A stretch of 56,027 nucleotides of DNA from an uncultured Clostridia bacterium (GCA_944345365.1 CALVMJ010000006.1:1-56027), one strand, 5' to 3'; shown: positions 43,481 to 53,103, counted from the stretch's first letter. Notes: generated from the letters alone by a model not told the origin. Program-made: numbers and translations.

Positions 43481-45370
43481 TTAGGTTATTAATACAACAG
43501 TATCCCCCAATGCAAGTTTTGTTCCAGTTGGTGGGAGTTGCTTTTTTACAATCCCTCCCTCTCCATCTATTTCGTAATATAATCCTAATTTAATTAAAGC
43601 TTCGGTAGCATCGGTTAAAGGAAGGTTTACAACATCAGGCATTTCGACATATTCAATTACGACGCCCTCGTCATCTTTTGGAATGTTTAGATATTCAAAC
43701 ATTTTACTAAACAATATTTTCCCGTAAGGGGCGGCAACAATGCTTCCGTAATAAGCTCCGGCACTTGGCTCATCTACTAATAATATTAAAACATAGTCAG
43801 GATCATTTGCAGGGTAAGAACCGATGAAACTGGAAATGTATTTGCCTTGGGCAATAGCACCTGTTTCACTGTACTTTTGAGCAGTTCCAGTTTTGCCTCC
43901 CACATTATATCCTGGAACAAATGTATAATCTCCTGTTTTATTTGTCGCGAATTGCAAAAGATTATTAACAGTTTTTGATGTTTCGGAGGATATAACTTGA
44001 CCTTTTAAAGAAGAAGAAAATGAGTTTTCAGAATCTTGATCTATCTGTGAAATTATATAAGGGGTTAATAAATTCCCGCCATTTAAGATTGCACTAACGG
44101 CACTGAGAAGCTGAAGTGGTGTCACTGCGATTGCGTGTCCAAAGCCCATTCTGGCAAGGTCAACAGTCTTAACAGCGTTTTTTGACATTAAGATTCCTGA
44201 TGCTTCTCCTGTTAAAGAAACGCCAGTTTTTTGTCCAAGTCCAAAGAGGGTGGCATACTTGTAAAATTTTTCAACGCCCAACCTAAGAGCAAGATTCATA
44301 AAAACGCAGTTACAAGAATTTGCAAAGCCTTCTGCAAGAGTTTGTGAGCCATGACCTGTTGTTTTCCAGCACTTTATTCGCACACCATCGATTATGCTAA
44401 ATCCCGAACAGTAAAACCTGTCATCAAGCGAAACGACCTTTTCTTCCAGAGCACCTGCTAGGGTTAAAATCTTAAAAGTAGAACCGGGTTCATAGACATC
44501 TGTTATTGCTTTAATTTTTGAATTTTCAAAAAGGGTTTGAATGTCATCTCTTGGAATGTCGTTTAGGTCGAAACTTGGTTTAGAAGAAATTGCGAGGATT
44601 TCGGCAGTCTTTGCATTCATAACAATGCCGGTAGCCGATTTTGAAAGTTGTTCTTGCATTACAAGGTTTAATGTTTGTTCAAGGGCAAGCTGAATTTTTG
44701 AATCTATTGTTAAAGTAATGTCTTTGCCACTTGTTGCAGGATAGTAATATCTTAATGTTCCTCCGATTTCTTTTCCTTGCAGATCACTTTGTGTAAAACT
44801 ATATCCGTTTTCGCCCGAAAGAAAATCATTGAAATAGGCTTCAATTCCACTTTGGCCAACATTGTCAACACTTGTAAATCCCAAAACTTGTGTTAATAAA
44901 TCGCCATAAGGATAATATCTTCCCACATTTTCAGCAAGATATATGCCCGAAAAATTCATCTTATATATTTTTTCTGCAATTTCAGGAGCTACCTGCATTT
45001 TTAAAAGGACTTCGGAAATATTCTTTTGAGTTATTTTTTCGTAGATCGAAGTAAAAGGAGTTGATAATAAAGAAGACAAGCTGTTTGCTACTTCGCTTGG
45101 AGATGTAACTTCTCTTGCCCTTGCATAAACATTATAAGTCGTGTAACTGACGGCTAGTGTAGAGCCTGTTCGGTCATAGATTGTTCCACGAGGAGCAATA
45201 ATTGAAATGTCTCGCGTCCATTGACTTGTAGCTTTTTTTTGTAGAGTTTTGCCGTTAATTATTTGAACTACAAAAAGCCTGACTATAAGCACACAAAAAA
45301 GAAAGGATATTAGCACTAATATTGCCAATATCCTCTTTTGTAATGAATGAAGAGTGAAAGGTTTTTGCAA
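43481..45370 (-). CDS. Class B penicillin-binding protein (FtsI/SpoVD type) with PASTA domain
   Basis: A protein of 629 residues. It is the septal or spore-cortex peptidoglycan transpeptidase. One N-terminal membrane helix (ILAILVLISFLFCVLIV) is followed by the dimerisation domain (APRGTIYDRTGS) and the transpeptidase motifs STFK (in YEPGSTFKI), SCN (in FANSCNCVF) and KTG (in GGKTGTAQK). A single PASTA domain (MPDVVNLPLTDATEAL) ends the protein, as in SpoVD. Start: the TTG at 45370 is preferred over the TTG at 45382, because GGAGG sits 5 nt upstream and it lies 1 nt after the FtsL-like stop. Both candidate starts are TTG. Last gene of the division cluster. Confidence 0.93.
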   Translation of the reverse strand: MQKPFTLHSLQKRILAILVLISFLFCVLIVRLFVVQIINGKTLQKKATSQWTRDISIIAPRGTIYDRTGSTLAVSYTTYNVYARAREVTSPSEVANSLSSLLSTPFTSIYEKITQKNISEVLLKMQVAPEIAEKIYKMNFSGIYLAENVGRYYPYGDLLTQVLGFTSVDNVGQSGIEAYFNDFLSGENGYSFTQSDLQGKEIGGTLRYYYPATSGKDITLTIDSKIQLALEQTLNLVMQEQLSKSATGIVMNAKTAEILAISSKPSFDLNDIPRDDIQTLFENSKIKAITDVYEPGSTFKILTLAGALEEKVVSLDDRFYCSGFSIIDGVRIKCWKTTGHGSQTLAEGFANSCNCVFMNLALRLGVEKFYKYATLFGLGQKTGVSLTGEASGILMSKNAVKTVDLARMGFGHAIAVTPLQLLSAVSAILNGGNLLTPYIISQIDQDSENSFSSSLKGQVISSETSKTVNNLLQFATNKTGDYTFVPGYNVGGKTGTAQKYSETGAIAQGKYISSFIGSYPANDPDYVLILLVDEPSAGAYYGSIVAAPYGKILFSKMFEYLNIPKDDEGVVIEYVEMPDVVNLPLTDATEALIKLGLYYEIDGEGGIVKKQLPPTGTKLALGDTVVLIT

Positions 45371-45371
45371 A

Positions 45372-45911
45372 TCAGCCTCCAAATAAACCTGTTAAGAAGT
45401 TGCAAAATCTGTCAAACCAATTAGAGCTTTCATATATTGAGCTTGCAGTCAAATCTTCCTCTGGGAAGGTTTCAAACAAATTAAGAGAGCGATTTCCAGT
45501 TTCCGTTGAGTAAATTTTTTGAATTAGGTCGCTAAGACTTGCGTTATAGGAGTTTTGCAATCCTTCTAGTCTTGAATTTACTTTTACAATATTTATAGTA
45601 GTAGTAATGCAAAAAGCCACAAGGATACAAAAAGCTAGCCCAAGCAAAGCCACTTTGAGTTTTTTATTGGTTTTTGTGCTTGTTTTTTCTGTTCTTTTTA
45701 GTTTGAAAATTTTGCTTCGTTTTTCCTTGGGTAACTCATCAATTTTGTCAAAATTAGGTTTTTCTATTACCTTCGAAGAGTCTGGTTCTTGTGATGAAAA
45801 CAAAGTCTTTAATGATTCTTTGTTCTTTTTTTCAATCACAATCTTTTTGACTTTCTTTTCAGTTGAAGCTTCAACTTCTTTTTCTAATAATAAAGTTGTT
45901 TCTTCTTTCAT
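45372..45911 (-). CDS. ftsL: FtsL-like division protein
   Basis: A protein of 179 residues. A charged cytoplasmic N-terminal region of about 88 residues is followed by one transmembrane helix (KVALLGLAFCILVAFCITTTINIV) and a short external part (VNSRLEGLQNSYNASLSDLI) that could form a coiled coil. FtsL proteins are poorly conserved and recognised by topology and location between rsmH and the PBP. The ATG at 45911 is chosen over the longer frame because AAGGAGAA precedes it by 8 nt. The long charged N-terminus is more than FtsL usually has. Confidence 0.75.
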   Translation of the reverse strand: MKEETTLLLEKEVEASTEKKVKKIVIEKKNKESLKTLFSSQEPDSSKVIEKPNFDKIDELPKEKRSKIFKLKRTEKTSTKTNKKLKVALLGLAFCILVAFCITTTINIVKVNSRLEGLQNSYNASLSDLIQKIYSTETGNRSLNLFETFPEEDLTASSIYESSNWFDRFCNFLTGLFGG

Positions 45912-45963
45912 AATGTATTCTCCTTTTTGGATTTTTATTACAATACTCTTATGTAGTTTATCT

Positions 45964-46896
45964 TTATAATTTTTCAAAGATCCTAAGTTTTGCAGAAGAG
46001 CTTCTTGAATTATTTAAAAGTTCTTCTTTGCTCGCTGTTATTGGTTTTTTATTAATTAAAATCCCGATTGCTTTATGTCCGCAAATGCAAACTGGCGTTT
46101 TTGGAGGACATATGCAATTGGTTGAAAGCTCTTTAAAGACATTTTTAACTATTCTGTCCTCTAAGCTGTGGAAGGAGATAACGGCAATTCTGCCTTTTGG
46201 GTTAAGAATTGAGATTAAATCTCTTATAGCCTTTTCCAAGCCTTTAAGCTCTTGATTTACCTCAATTCTTATAGCCTGAAATGTTTTCTTGCTGACGCCA
46301 CCCTTAGAGTAAATTTGTTTTTTAGGAAAAGAATTTTCGATTATATCTTTAAGTTCAAAGGTTGTTTCAATGGGTTTTAAGTTACGAGATTTTACAATGT
46401 TTTCCACAATTTTTTTTGCATTTGCTTCTTCGCCATATTCATAAAGAATTTTAAGTAGCCTTTCTTTGCTATAATTGTTAACCACATCAAAAGCAGTAAG
46501 TTCTTGCCCTTTGTCCATTCTCATGTCCAACGGCCCATCGTGCAAAAAGGAAAAACCTCGGTAGGCTTGGTCAATTTGGTGAGAGCTGACTCCAAGGTCT
46601 ATGAGTATTCCGTCAACGCCTGCAACATTTTGGCTGATTAAAATATCTTTCGCCTGATTAAAGTTAGATTTTATAATTTTGAAGTTTTTAAAATTGTGCA
46701 ATCTTTCGGTGCTTGCGTCTATGGCTTCTTGATCTCTGTCGAAGCCATATAAAAAACCCGAGTCCAGTTTTTCTAATATTTTAGATGAGTGTCCAGCCCC
46801 TCCAATGGTGCAGTCAACATAAATGCCACTAGACTTGATATTAATTCCAGTTATAACTTCATCTAAAAGAACAGGTTTGTGATTAAATTTTATCAT
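45964..46896 (-). CDS. rsmH: 16S rRNA (cytosine-1402 N4)-methyltransferase RsmH/MraW
   Basis: A protein of 310 residues. NHKPVLLDEVITGINI starts the protein, then the SAM-binding VDCTIGGAGHSSKIL, the RsmH block DGILIDLGVSSHQIDQAYRGFSFLHDGPLDMRMD, and the C-terminal RIAVISFHSLEDRIVK. It methylates C1402 in the ribosomal P site. AAGGAAT Shine-Dalgarno. In most bacteria mraZ lies directly upstream; here the upstream neighbour, 14 nt away, is the CvpA-like giant. Confidence 0.97.
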   Translation of the reverse strand: MIKFNHKPVLLDEVITGINIKSSGIYVDCTIGGAGHSSKILEKLDSGFLYGFDRDQEAIDASTERLHNFKNFKIIKSNFNQAKDILISQNVAGVDGILIDLGVSSHQIDQAYRGFSFLHDGPLDMRMDKGQELTAFDVVNNYSKERLLKILYEYGEEANAKKIVENIVKSRNLKPIETTFELKDIIENSFPKKQIYSKGGVSKKTFQAIRIEVNQELKGLEKAIRDLISILNPKGRIAVISFHSLEDRIVKNVFKELSTNCICPPKTPVCICGHKAIGILINKKPITASKEELLNNSRSSSAKLRIFEKL

Positions 46897-46910
46897 TAGA
46901 ATATTCCTTT

Positions 46911-49763
46911 TTATAAAAGCCCCAAAAGGCCTTTTATTTTTTGCTTTGTAATGTCATCGATGTTTGCGTTTGAGTTTATAGCGCTTGATATTGTTTCTTT
47001 GTTTTGATTAATTTGCTCTTCTGTGTCCCCTGGAATTTGAATATTGTAGTCGAAGCTATCTACAACAATGTCTATTAGATCGTTAATTTCTTCTTTGTTA
47101 ACATTTTCATCAATGCTATTTACTAAGCCCTCTATATCGCCAACTGTGATTGTTTCTTTGTTAATAATTTGGTCAAGCGAGGACATAAAAGTGTTAGATG
47201 TATTTTTAATTTTTTCAACAGCAGATAAAAGCTCGGTAAATGAAATTTCCCAAGGATTTTTTGAGCCAATTATTTTTTCGGATTGAGGGTAGGTGTTTTT
47301 AAGTTCCAAGAAAAAGTCATTGAAAAGCCCCAAGAACAATCCACTTTCAGTTTTTCCGTTTAGTGTTGTTCTGTATGCGTTCTCTTTTACAGCATCTAAC
47401 AGCGAGCCAAGGTCACTATAAGAAAGATCTTCAAGAGAGCTTATGTTCCCGGATTTCGGAACGACTGCAATAAACTTTTTGATTATTTGAGATATTTCAT
47501 TTGCTTGATCTTCGTCATCTCCCTCTTTTAAGGTTATTGATGACAAATCGATAGTTGTGTCTTTTCCTGTGATGGAATTAATGTTATCCGTTGCTATGGC
47601 AAGGGCTTCGCTTACAACTTTTTGAATGCTTTTTAAATATAGCGCAGGGTTAATAATTTTTTCGATTTGAGTTTGAGGGATTTCTTTTATAACCGAAGAA
47701 ACATCTTCTTTTAGCAAAGCATTTAACAAAAGCCTTTCATTTTCACCAGAACCGATTTTGATTTTAAAAGCCTCCACAAAGAATTTTGTCAGTTGAGAAC
47801 ATTCATTCTTCCAGTTTTCGAATGACTTTTCAAAGTTATAAACATCTCCATCATAAACTTCAAGCTTACTCAAATCAAACAGTCCGTTGCTTATATCGGC
47901 GGAGGAGTCAATTAATTTTTGAAGTATTTTTGTCTTAAAGATATCTGACTTATAAAGACTTAAAATAATATCGCTAAGAGCTGAGGAATATTTTGTTTCA
48001 CCCTCACTTTCTTGCGATTCTTGAGAAAGTTTTTCGGCGACTTTATTAAATGTTTCCTGTGCATCTTCGCCAGAGCTAATAGATTGATATAAGTCAAACT
48101 CTTGAAGTCTAAGCAAAGGTGTTTTTAAGTAATTGAAAAATGCTTCATAAGAATTAATTTCGGGTTCGCCATTCACTGATTTTATATTCCCAAAACCAAG
48201 CCCCTCAAAAATTTTATCCAAAACTTTAGTTCCTTTCTCGTCCACCAAAATATCAGAGTTGTTAATGTTGTCCAAAAGGCTTCCGGTTTTTGAAAGAAGC
48301 AAAGACAATTTTTCCTTAGTAAGTTTTAAAATTTCAACAGGTTGACTTACTATTGTAGATAAAGGAAGTGTTGAATTAATCTCTGCTAGGTCATCAACAG
48401 AAGTTAATATCGTTTTCTTAAACTCTTCCCAATTTTGGACATTTGTAGATGAATTTGAAAAATCAAATTTATCCGAATTAATTTGGTTGACAGCAAGTTT
48501 TAATATAGGAGAGAAGGCATCTTTAACAATATTCATATTAAGGGCAGAAGATAGTACCATTTTTAAAGCGTTCTTGTTTTTGATTGAAATGATTTCTTCA
48601 AACTTATCGGTTGAAGAAGAGGTTTTATCAAGCAATAATGTATCCAAAACACCGCTTTTGCCGGCTGTTGAAAAAGCCTCATAAATTTGCTTTAAGTCAT
48701 TCGTAAAGTAATCTTTAACATTTTTATTTTCAATAGAGACTTTTAGGCAATCAAAAATTTCCTGAGCTTGTCCAAAATTTATTTCAAATTCTTGATAGTT
48801 TTTCACAAAGTCTGCAAAAAGATTAGCAACAACGCCTCTAACTAGTCCGCTTTCAAAGATGTAATTTACAGATTGATCAAGCCTTGTCCAGTCAACATTT
48901 ACAAAACTTTCATCAGCTGGATTAGAAACAGCTTTTGACATTTCCACATAGGTGTTGTAAACAATTGCATAGCTTAAAGCATCTTGCCTAATGTTTATTT
49001 CCTCTCCGTCAACTTTGATTTTCACAAGATTGTCAAATACAAAGTTGTCCAGCTCGAACCAGCTACCTAGGAAACCAAAAACATTATTTTCATAAGCCGT
49101 AATTCCATCTGTAACAACTGACGGTATGTTGGAAAGAATTTCCTCTGTGCTAGGGATTGAGGAAGAGCTTGATGAAGAAGATGCCGTGTAGGCAGGCTTA
49201 GTCTTAGTTTCCATGTCATTTATTAAGCCTAAAAGAGCATTTAGGGGAGCGAGCGAAAGGAATATAAATATTAAAGTTTTAGCAACACTTAAAGCGCCAC
49301 CTGCCCAGCCGTTTCTTTTTAGACCGAGCTCTTTTTCTTTTTGTTTTGATTTTAGGCAAGTGACTTCAATGATTTTATAAATTATATATCCAATCAGTCT
49401 CATAATAGAGTAGAGAACAAGATAGACAACAACATTCATCACAACAAGTGGAAGAGCTTCAATAAAACTTCTTAAAGTTGGAGAGTTTTCTATTGCCGTT
49501 TTTATTTGAGGTTGTTCCGATAAAATATCTATGATTAATTGAGAGAGAGGTTTTGAATCTCCGGCCGAATTAACCTTTATGTTTAAAATTGCATTTGAAA
49601 TAGGTGGTGTTATTAAAAATGCGATGACAATTAAGGCTAGTGATATGCCCAGTGATATAGCAGATCTTTTAACCCCTCTTTTGTATCCCACCCAAAACGA
49701 AAGCCCAATTATTAATGCAAAGAGTATATAACTGACGATAATAACAATGGTTTTTATATCCAT
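46911..49763 (-). CDS. Large CvpA-like membrane protein of unknown function
   Basis: A protein of 950 residues. Four hydrophobic helices in the first 185 residues (IVIIVSYILFALIIGLSFWV, ISLGISLALIVIAFLITPPI, VVMNVVVYLVLYSIMRLIGYIIY, AKTLIFIFLSLAPLNALLGL) with GYKRGVKRS between the first two resemble the CvpA/colicin-V-production fold. A run of eight Ser follows at about 193-200, then about 740 residues of helical, acidic, non-repetitive sequence with no motif I recognise. AAGGAGGAGG Shine-Dalgarno. First in a leftward operon with rsmH, the FtsL-like gene and the PBP, so a role in cell division or envelope growth is inferred from context only. Confidence 0.75.
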   Translation of the reverse strand: MDIKTIVIIVSYILFALIIGLSFWVGYKRGVKRSAISLGISLALIVIAFLITPPISNAILNIKVNSAGDSKPLSQLIIDILSEQPQIKTAIENSPTLRSFIEALPLVVMNVVVYLVLYSIMRLIGYIIYKIIEVTCLKSKQKEKELGLKRNGWAGGALSVAKTLIFIFLSLAPLNALLGLINDMETKTKPAYTASSSSSSSSIPSTEEILSNIPSVVTDGITAYENNVFGFLGSWFELDNFVFDNLVKIKVDGEEINIRQDALSYAIVYNTYVEMSKAVSNPADESFVNVDWTRLDQSVNYIFESGLVRGVVANLFADFVKNYQEFEINFGQAQEIFDCLKVSIENKNVKDYFTNDLKQIYEAFSTAGKSGVLDTLLLDKTSSSTDKFEEIISIKNKNALKMVLSSALNMNIVKDAFSPILKLAVNQINSDKFDFSNSSTNVQNWEEFKKTILTSVDDLAEINSTLPLSTIVSQPVEILKLTKEKLSLLLSKTGSLLDNINNSDILVDEKGTKVLDKIFEGLGFGNIKSVNGEPEINSYEAFFNYLKTPLLRLQEFDLYQSISSGEDAQETFNKVAEKLSQESQESEGETKYSSALSDIILSLYKSDIFKTKILQKLIDSSADISNGLFDLSKLEVYDGDVYNFEKSFENWKNECSQLTKFFVEAFKIKIGSGENERLLLNALLKEDVSSVIKEIPQTQIEKIINPALYLKSIQKVVSEALAIATDNINSITGKDTTIDLSSITLKEGDDEDQANEISQIIKKFIAVVPKSGNISSLEDLSYSDLGSLLDAVKENAYRTTLNGKTESGLFLGLFNDFFLELKNTYPQSEKIIGSKNPWEISFTELLSAVEKIKNTSNTFMSSLDQIINKETITVGDIEGLVNSIDENVNKEEINDLIDIVVDSFDYNIQIPGDTEEQINQNKETISSAINSNANIDDITKQKIKGLLGLL

Positions 49764-49793
49764 CTAATTCCTCCTCCTTTATTTATAAACTAT

Positions 49794-49822
49794 TTTATAA
49801 TTATATATTACATTAATAACAA
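49794..49822 (-). promoter_or_regulatory. Candidate promoter of the division cluster
   Basis: TTGTTA (49822-49817), 17 bp spacer, TATAAA (49799-49794) on the minus strand, 30 nt before the CvpA-like start. Confidence 0.5.
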
Positions 49823-50019
49823 ATTTTTATCAATTAAATTCACAAACAATCAAGATAAAAAACAGACAGATTATAAGAAACTTTCAAGTAAAAACATTTA
49901 CCTCACCAAAGCAAAACGAAAACATCCTAATAATAAGCGAAAAATTTTGATGAAATTTATGTAAAAATAACCAAGGTCGAAAAATGTAAAAAAAATGTAA
50001 AAAAGTTGTTAAAATTTTC

Positions 50020-50048
50020 TTGACAAACAAATTTTATAAGAATAAGAT
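50020..50048 (+). promoter_or_regulatory. Candidate nrdDG promoter
   Basis: TTGACA (50020-50025), 17 bp spacer, TAAGAT (50043-50048). A second possible promoter, TTGTTG (50073-50078) with TACAAT (50095-50100), would lie under the NrdR boxes. The 49823-50019 stretch before it holds nothing I can name. Confidence 0.55.
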
Positions 50049-50064
50049 AAAAGTAAGCAAAAAT

Positions 50065-50107
50065 ACAATATGTTGTTGTTAATGTTAATAAATATACAAT
50101 ATATCGT
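50065..50107 (+). promoter_or_regulatory. Two NrdR-like boxes upstream of nrdD
   Basis: ACAATATGTTGT (50065-50076) and ACAATATATCGT (50096-50107) resemble the NrdR box (ACACTATATATAGTGT-like). They are exactly 31 bp apart, start to start, the three-helical-turn spacing known for NrdR pairs. NrdR represses ribonucleotide reductase genes when dATP is plentiful. No nrdR gene is in the window. Confidence 0.65.
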
Positions 50108-50129
50108 ATTTTAATAAATGGAGGAAGTT

Positions 50130-52451
50130 ATGGTAAGAAGCATAGTTAAAAGAGATGGAAGAGTTGTGGAATATAATATCTCAAAGATTGAAAATGCAAT
50201 TGCTAAAGCGATGAATGCAGTTGGAGAAAAGGAATATAAGGAAGCAAGGAGGATTGCGCAAATTGTCGAAGCTAACTTAGAAGAAAAGTTTTCAAACAGC
50301 AACCCAAGCGTGGAACAAATACAAGACATCGTTGAAAATGTGTTGATGAAAAATGGACATGAAGATGTTGCAAAAGCTTATATCATATACAGAAACAAAA
50401 GAAATGAGGCCAGAGAAATGGGCTCGAATCTAATGAAAATATATGACGAAATTTGCAATGTTGAAGCGATAGATAGCGATGTAAAAAGAGAAAACGCCAA
50501 TGTTGATGGGAACACTGCAATGGGCACAATGCTAAAATTTGGCTCAGAGGGAGCAAAAGATTATTTTTGTAAATTTGTTCTTAATCCTGAGGAAAGCTTT
50601 GCACACAAAAATGGAGACATTCACATACATGACATGGACTTCTATACATTAACTGAAACTTGTTGCCAAATTGATATAGAAAAATTATTTAAAGATGGAT
50701 TTGCAACAGGACACGGATTTGTTAGAGAACCTAATGATATCAGGACCTATGCCGCGCTATGCTGTATTGCAATACAGTCAAACCAAAATGATCAGCATGG
50801 AGGGCAAAGTATCCCTGCTTTTGATTATGGAATGGCTTTGGGAGTAAAAAAGACATATAAAAAGCTTTACAGAGTTAATTTTGCAAAGGCCTATGGGTTA
50901 ATTGTTGGAGGAAGCTTAAGTGAAAGTGATATAAAAGCAAAATTTAAGGACCTTGAAAATAAAGGCTATATTCCAACCATTGCAGGCGATAAAAATTTTG
51001 ATGAAAAGGAAAGAGAAGCTTTCTCTGGACTAAGCGAAACTGACTATAACAAAATCAAGGCGTTTGCAAAAAAGCAAGCTTATGACGAAACCGACGATGC
51101 AACATATCAAGCAATGGAAGCTTTGGTTCACAATCTTAACACAATGCATTCGAGGGCAGGGGCACAAGTGCCATTTTCGTCAATCAACTTCGGAACAGAC
51201 ACAAGTCCGGAAGGCAGAATGATAATAAAGAACATATTGCTTGCAGTTGAAGCCGGAATGGGCAATGGCGAAACAGCAATATTCCCTATAAGCATTTTTA
51301 AGGTAAAGGAAGGAATTAATTTTAATCAAAAAGATCCAAATTACGACTTATTTAAACTTGCAATAAGAGTTAGCGCAAAAAGACTTTTCCCAAACTTTTC
51401 ATTTATTGATGCGCCGTTTAACCTTCAATATTATAAAGAGGGCAGGCCAGAGACCGAGATTGCTTATATGGGTTGCAGAACAAGAGTTATGGCAAATGTT
51501 TACGATCCAACGAGAGAGATCACTTTTGGAAGAGGCAATTTAAGTTTTACATCAATTAATCTTCCAAGACTTGCAATTGAGTCAAAAGGAGATTTATCAA
51601 AATTCTATAAACTATTGGATGAAAAGATGGAGTTAGTCACAAATCAACTTCTACACAGACTTGGAATTCAAAGTCAAAAAAGAGTAATAAATTATCCATT
51701 TTTAATGGGACAAGGTGTTTGGATAGATTCGGATAAGCTTTCAGTGAATGATAAGATTGAAGAAATATTAAAACATGGGACTCTGACCTATGGATTTATC
51801 GGTCTAGCAGAAACATTGAAGGTTTTAACAGGCAAACATCACGGTGAAAGTCAAGAAGCATGGAATCTTGGATATGAAATAGTAAAACATATGAGGGATT
51901 TTAGTGATAAAAAAGCAGATGAATATAAACTTAACTTTTCTTTGATCGCAACACCAGCCGAAGGTCTTTCGGGGAGGTTTGTTAAGATTGACAGAAAAAA
52001 ATATGGAGTGATCCCAGGTGTTACAGATAGGGATTATTACACAAATTCATTCCATATTCCAGTGTACTACCCAATAAACGCATTTAAAAAGTTAGACTTA
52101 GAAGCGCCTTTCCATGCTCTCACAAACGGAGGACATATTTCCTATGTTGAGTTAGATGGGGATACATCGGCAAACCTAGACGCGTTTGAGAAGATTGTAA
52201 GACATATGAAAGAAGTCGGAATAGGTTACGGTGCAATAAATCACCCGGTTGACAGAGATCCAATTTGTGGATATAACGGCATTATTGGAGACACCTGTCC
52301 AAAATGTGGAAGAAAGGAGAATGAGGGAGGCCTTGGCTTTGAGAGAATCAGAAGAGTAACAGGCTACCTTGCAGGAACTCTTGACAGATTTAATAATGCA
52401 AAAAGGGCGGAGGAAAGAGATAGGGTTAAACACGGAGTTAAAGAGGATTAA
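50130..52451 (+). CDS. nrdD: Anaerobic ribonucleoside-triphosphate reductase
   Basis: A protein of 773 residues. It reduces NTPs to dNTPs with a glycyl radical and works only without oxygen. The N-terminal ATP cone (VRSIVKRDGRVVEYNISKI) is the allosteric site for ATP/dATP. The core contains HIHDMDFYTLTETCCQIDIE. The zinc site (CGYNGIIGDTCPKCG) precedes the radical-bearing RVTGYLAGTLDRFNNAK at the C-terminus. Start is ATG 50130: the earlier ATG at 50118 is part of the GGAGG Shine-Dalgarno. The nrdG activase follows 18 nt later. Confidence 0.97.
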   Translation: MVRSIVKRDGRVVEYNISKIENAIAKAMNAVGEKEYKEARRIAQIVEANLEEKFSNSNPSVEQIQDIVENVLMKNGHEDVAKAYIIYRNKRNEAREMGSNLMKIYDEICNVEAIDSDVKRENANVDGNTAMGTMLKFGSEGAKDYFCKFVLNPEESFAHKNGDIHIHDMDFYTLTETCCQIDIEKLFKDGFATGHGFVREPNDIRTYAALCCIAIQSNQNDQHGGQSIPAFDYGMALGVKKTYKKLYRVNFAKAYGLIVGGSLSESDIKAKFKDLENKGYIPTIAGDKNFDEKEREAFSGLSETDYNKIKAFAKKQAYDETDDATYQAMEALVHNLNTMHSRAGAQVPFSSINFGTDTSPEGRMIIKNILLAVEAGMGNGETAIFPISIFKVKEGINFNQKDPNYDLFKLAIRVSAKRLFPNFSFIDAPFNLQYYKEGRPETEIAYMGCRTRVMANVYDPTREITFGRGNLSFTSINLPRLAIESKGDLSKFYKLLDEKMELVTNQLLHRLGIQSQKRVINYPFLMGQGVWIDSDKLSVNDKIEEILKHGTLTYGFIGLAETLKVLTGKHHGESQEAWNLGYEIVKHMRDFSDKKADEYKLNFSLIATPAEGLSGRFVKIDRKKYGVIPGVTDRDYYTNSFHIPVYYPINAFKKLDLEAPFHALTNGGHISYVELDGDTSANLDAFEKIVRHMKEVGIGYGAINHPVDRDPICGYNGIIGDTCPKCGRKENEGGLGFERIRRVTGYLAGTLDRFNNAKRAEERDRVKHGVKED

Positions 52452-52469
52452 TATAAAAAAGGAATTTAT

Positions 52470-53048
52470 ATGAGTGAAGGAAAAATAAAGGTTGCAGGAT
52501 TTGCAAAAGATTCAATAGTTGATGGACCGGGGCTAAGGTTTACTCTTTTTACTCAGGGTTGTCCGCATAATTGCAAGGGGTGTCACAACAAAGACACCCA
52601 CGATTTTAATGGGGGGAAGGAGTATAGTGTAGATGAGATTTTTAATGAAATATTGCAAGATAAAGGCATCAGTGGAGTAACTTTTTCTGGAGGAGAGCCA
52701 TTTTGCCAAGCCGAAAAACTTTTGCCTCTTGCAAAGAAAATAAAGGAAAAAGGATTTGAACTTGCAATATACTCGGGCTTTACATTCGAAGAGCTTTTTA
52801 ACATAAAACTTCCTTATGTAAAAGACCTGTTGAAAGAGGCAGATATATTAATAGATGGAAGATTTAAAATAGAGGAAAAATCCTTGGATATATCGTTTAG
52901 AGGCTCTAAAAATCAAAGAATACTTGATGTCAAAAAGAGTCTTATGAGTGAGAGGGCTGTTTGGACAAATAGCGTGCAGTGGCTCTACAAGGAATTAGCC
53001 CCAAAGGACGAGTACGCACCAAAAGACATAAAAGCAATGGGCTGGTAA
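52470..53048 (+). CDS. nrdG: Anaerobic ribonucleotide reductase activating protein
   Basis: A protein of 192 residues, a radical SAM enzyme that makes the glycyl radical on NrdD. The cluster motif is TQGCPHNCKGCHN, the Cys-x3-Cys-x2-Cys of the NrdG branch, followed by the GGEP-type motif FSGGEPFCQ. Weak Shine-Dalgarno AAGGAATT. It is the second gene of nrdDG and ends in a strong terminator. Confidence 0.96.
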   Translation: MSEGKIKVAGFAKDSIVDGPGLRFTLFTQGCPHNCKGCHNKDTHDFNGGKEYSVDEIFNEILQDKGISGVTFSGGEPFCQAEKLLPLAKKIKEKGFELAIYSGFTFEELFNIKLPYVKDLLKEADILIDGRFKIEEKSLDISFRGSKNQRILDVKKSLMSERAVWTNSVQWLYKELAPKDEYAPKDIKAMGW

Positions 53049-53070
53049 TCAAAAAATGATTATTGTAATA

Positions 53071-53103
53071 AAAAAGAGTTCTGTTTGCAAGAACTCTTTT
53101 TTT
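53071..53103. terminator. Bidirectional terminator after nrdDG
   Basis: Stem AAAAAGAGTTCT/AGAACTCTTTTT around GTTTGCA; it can serve both nrdDG and the convergent sulfatase gene. Confidence 0.85.
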
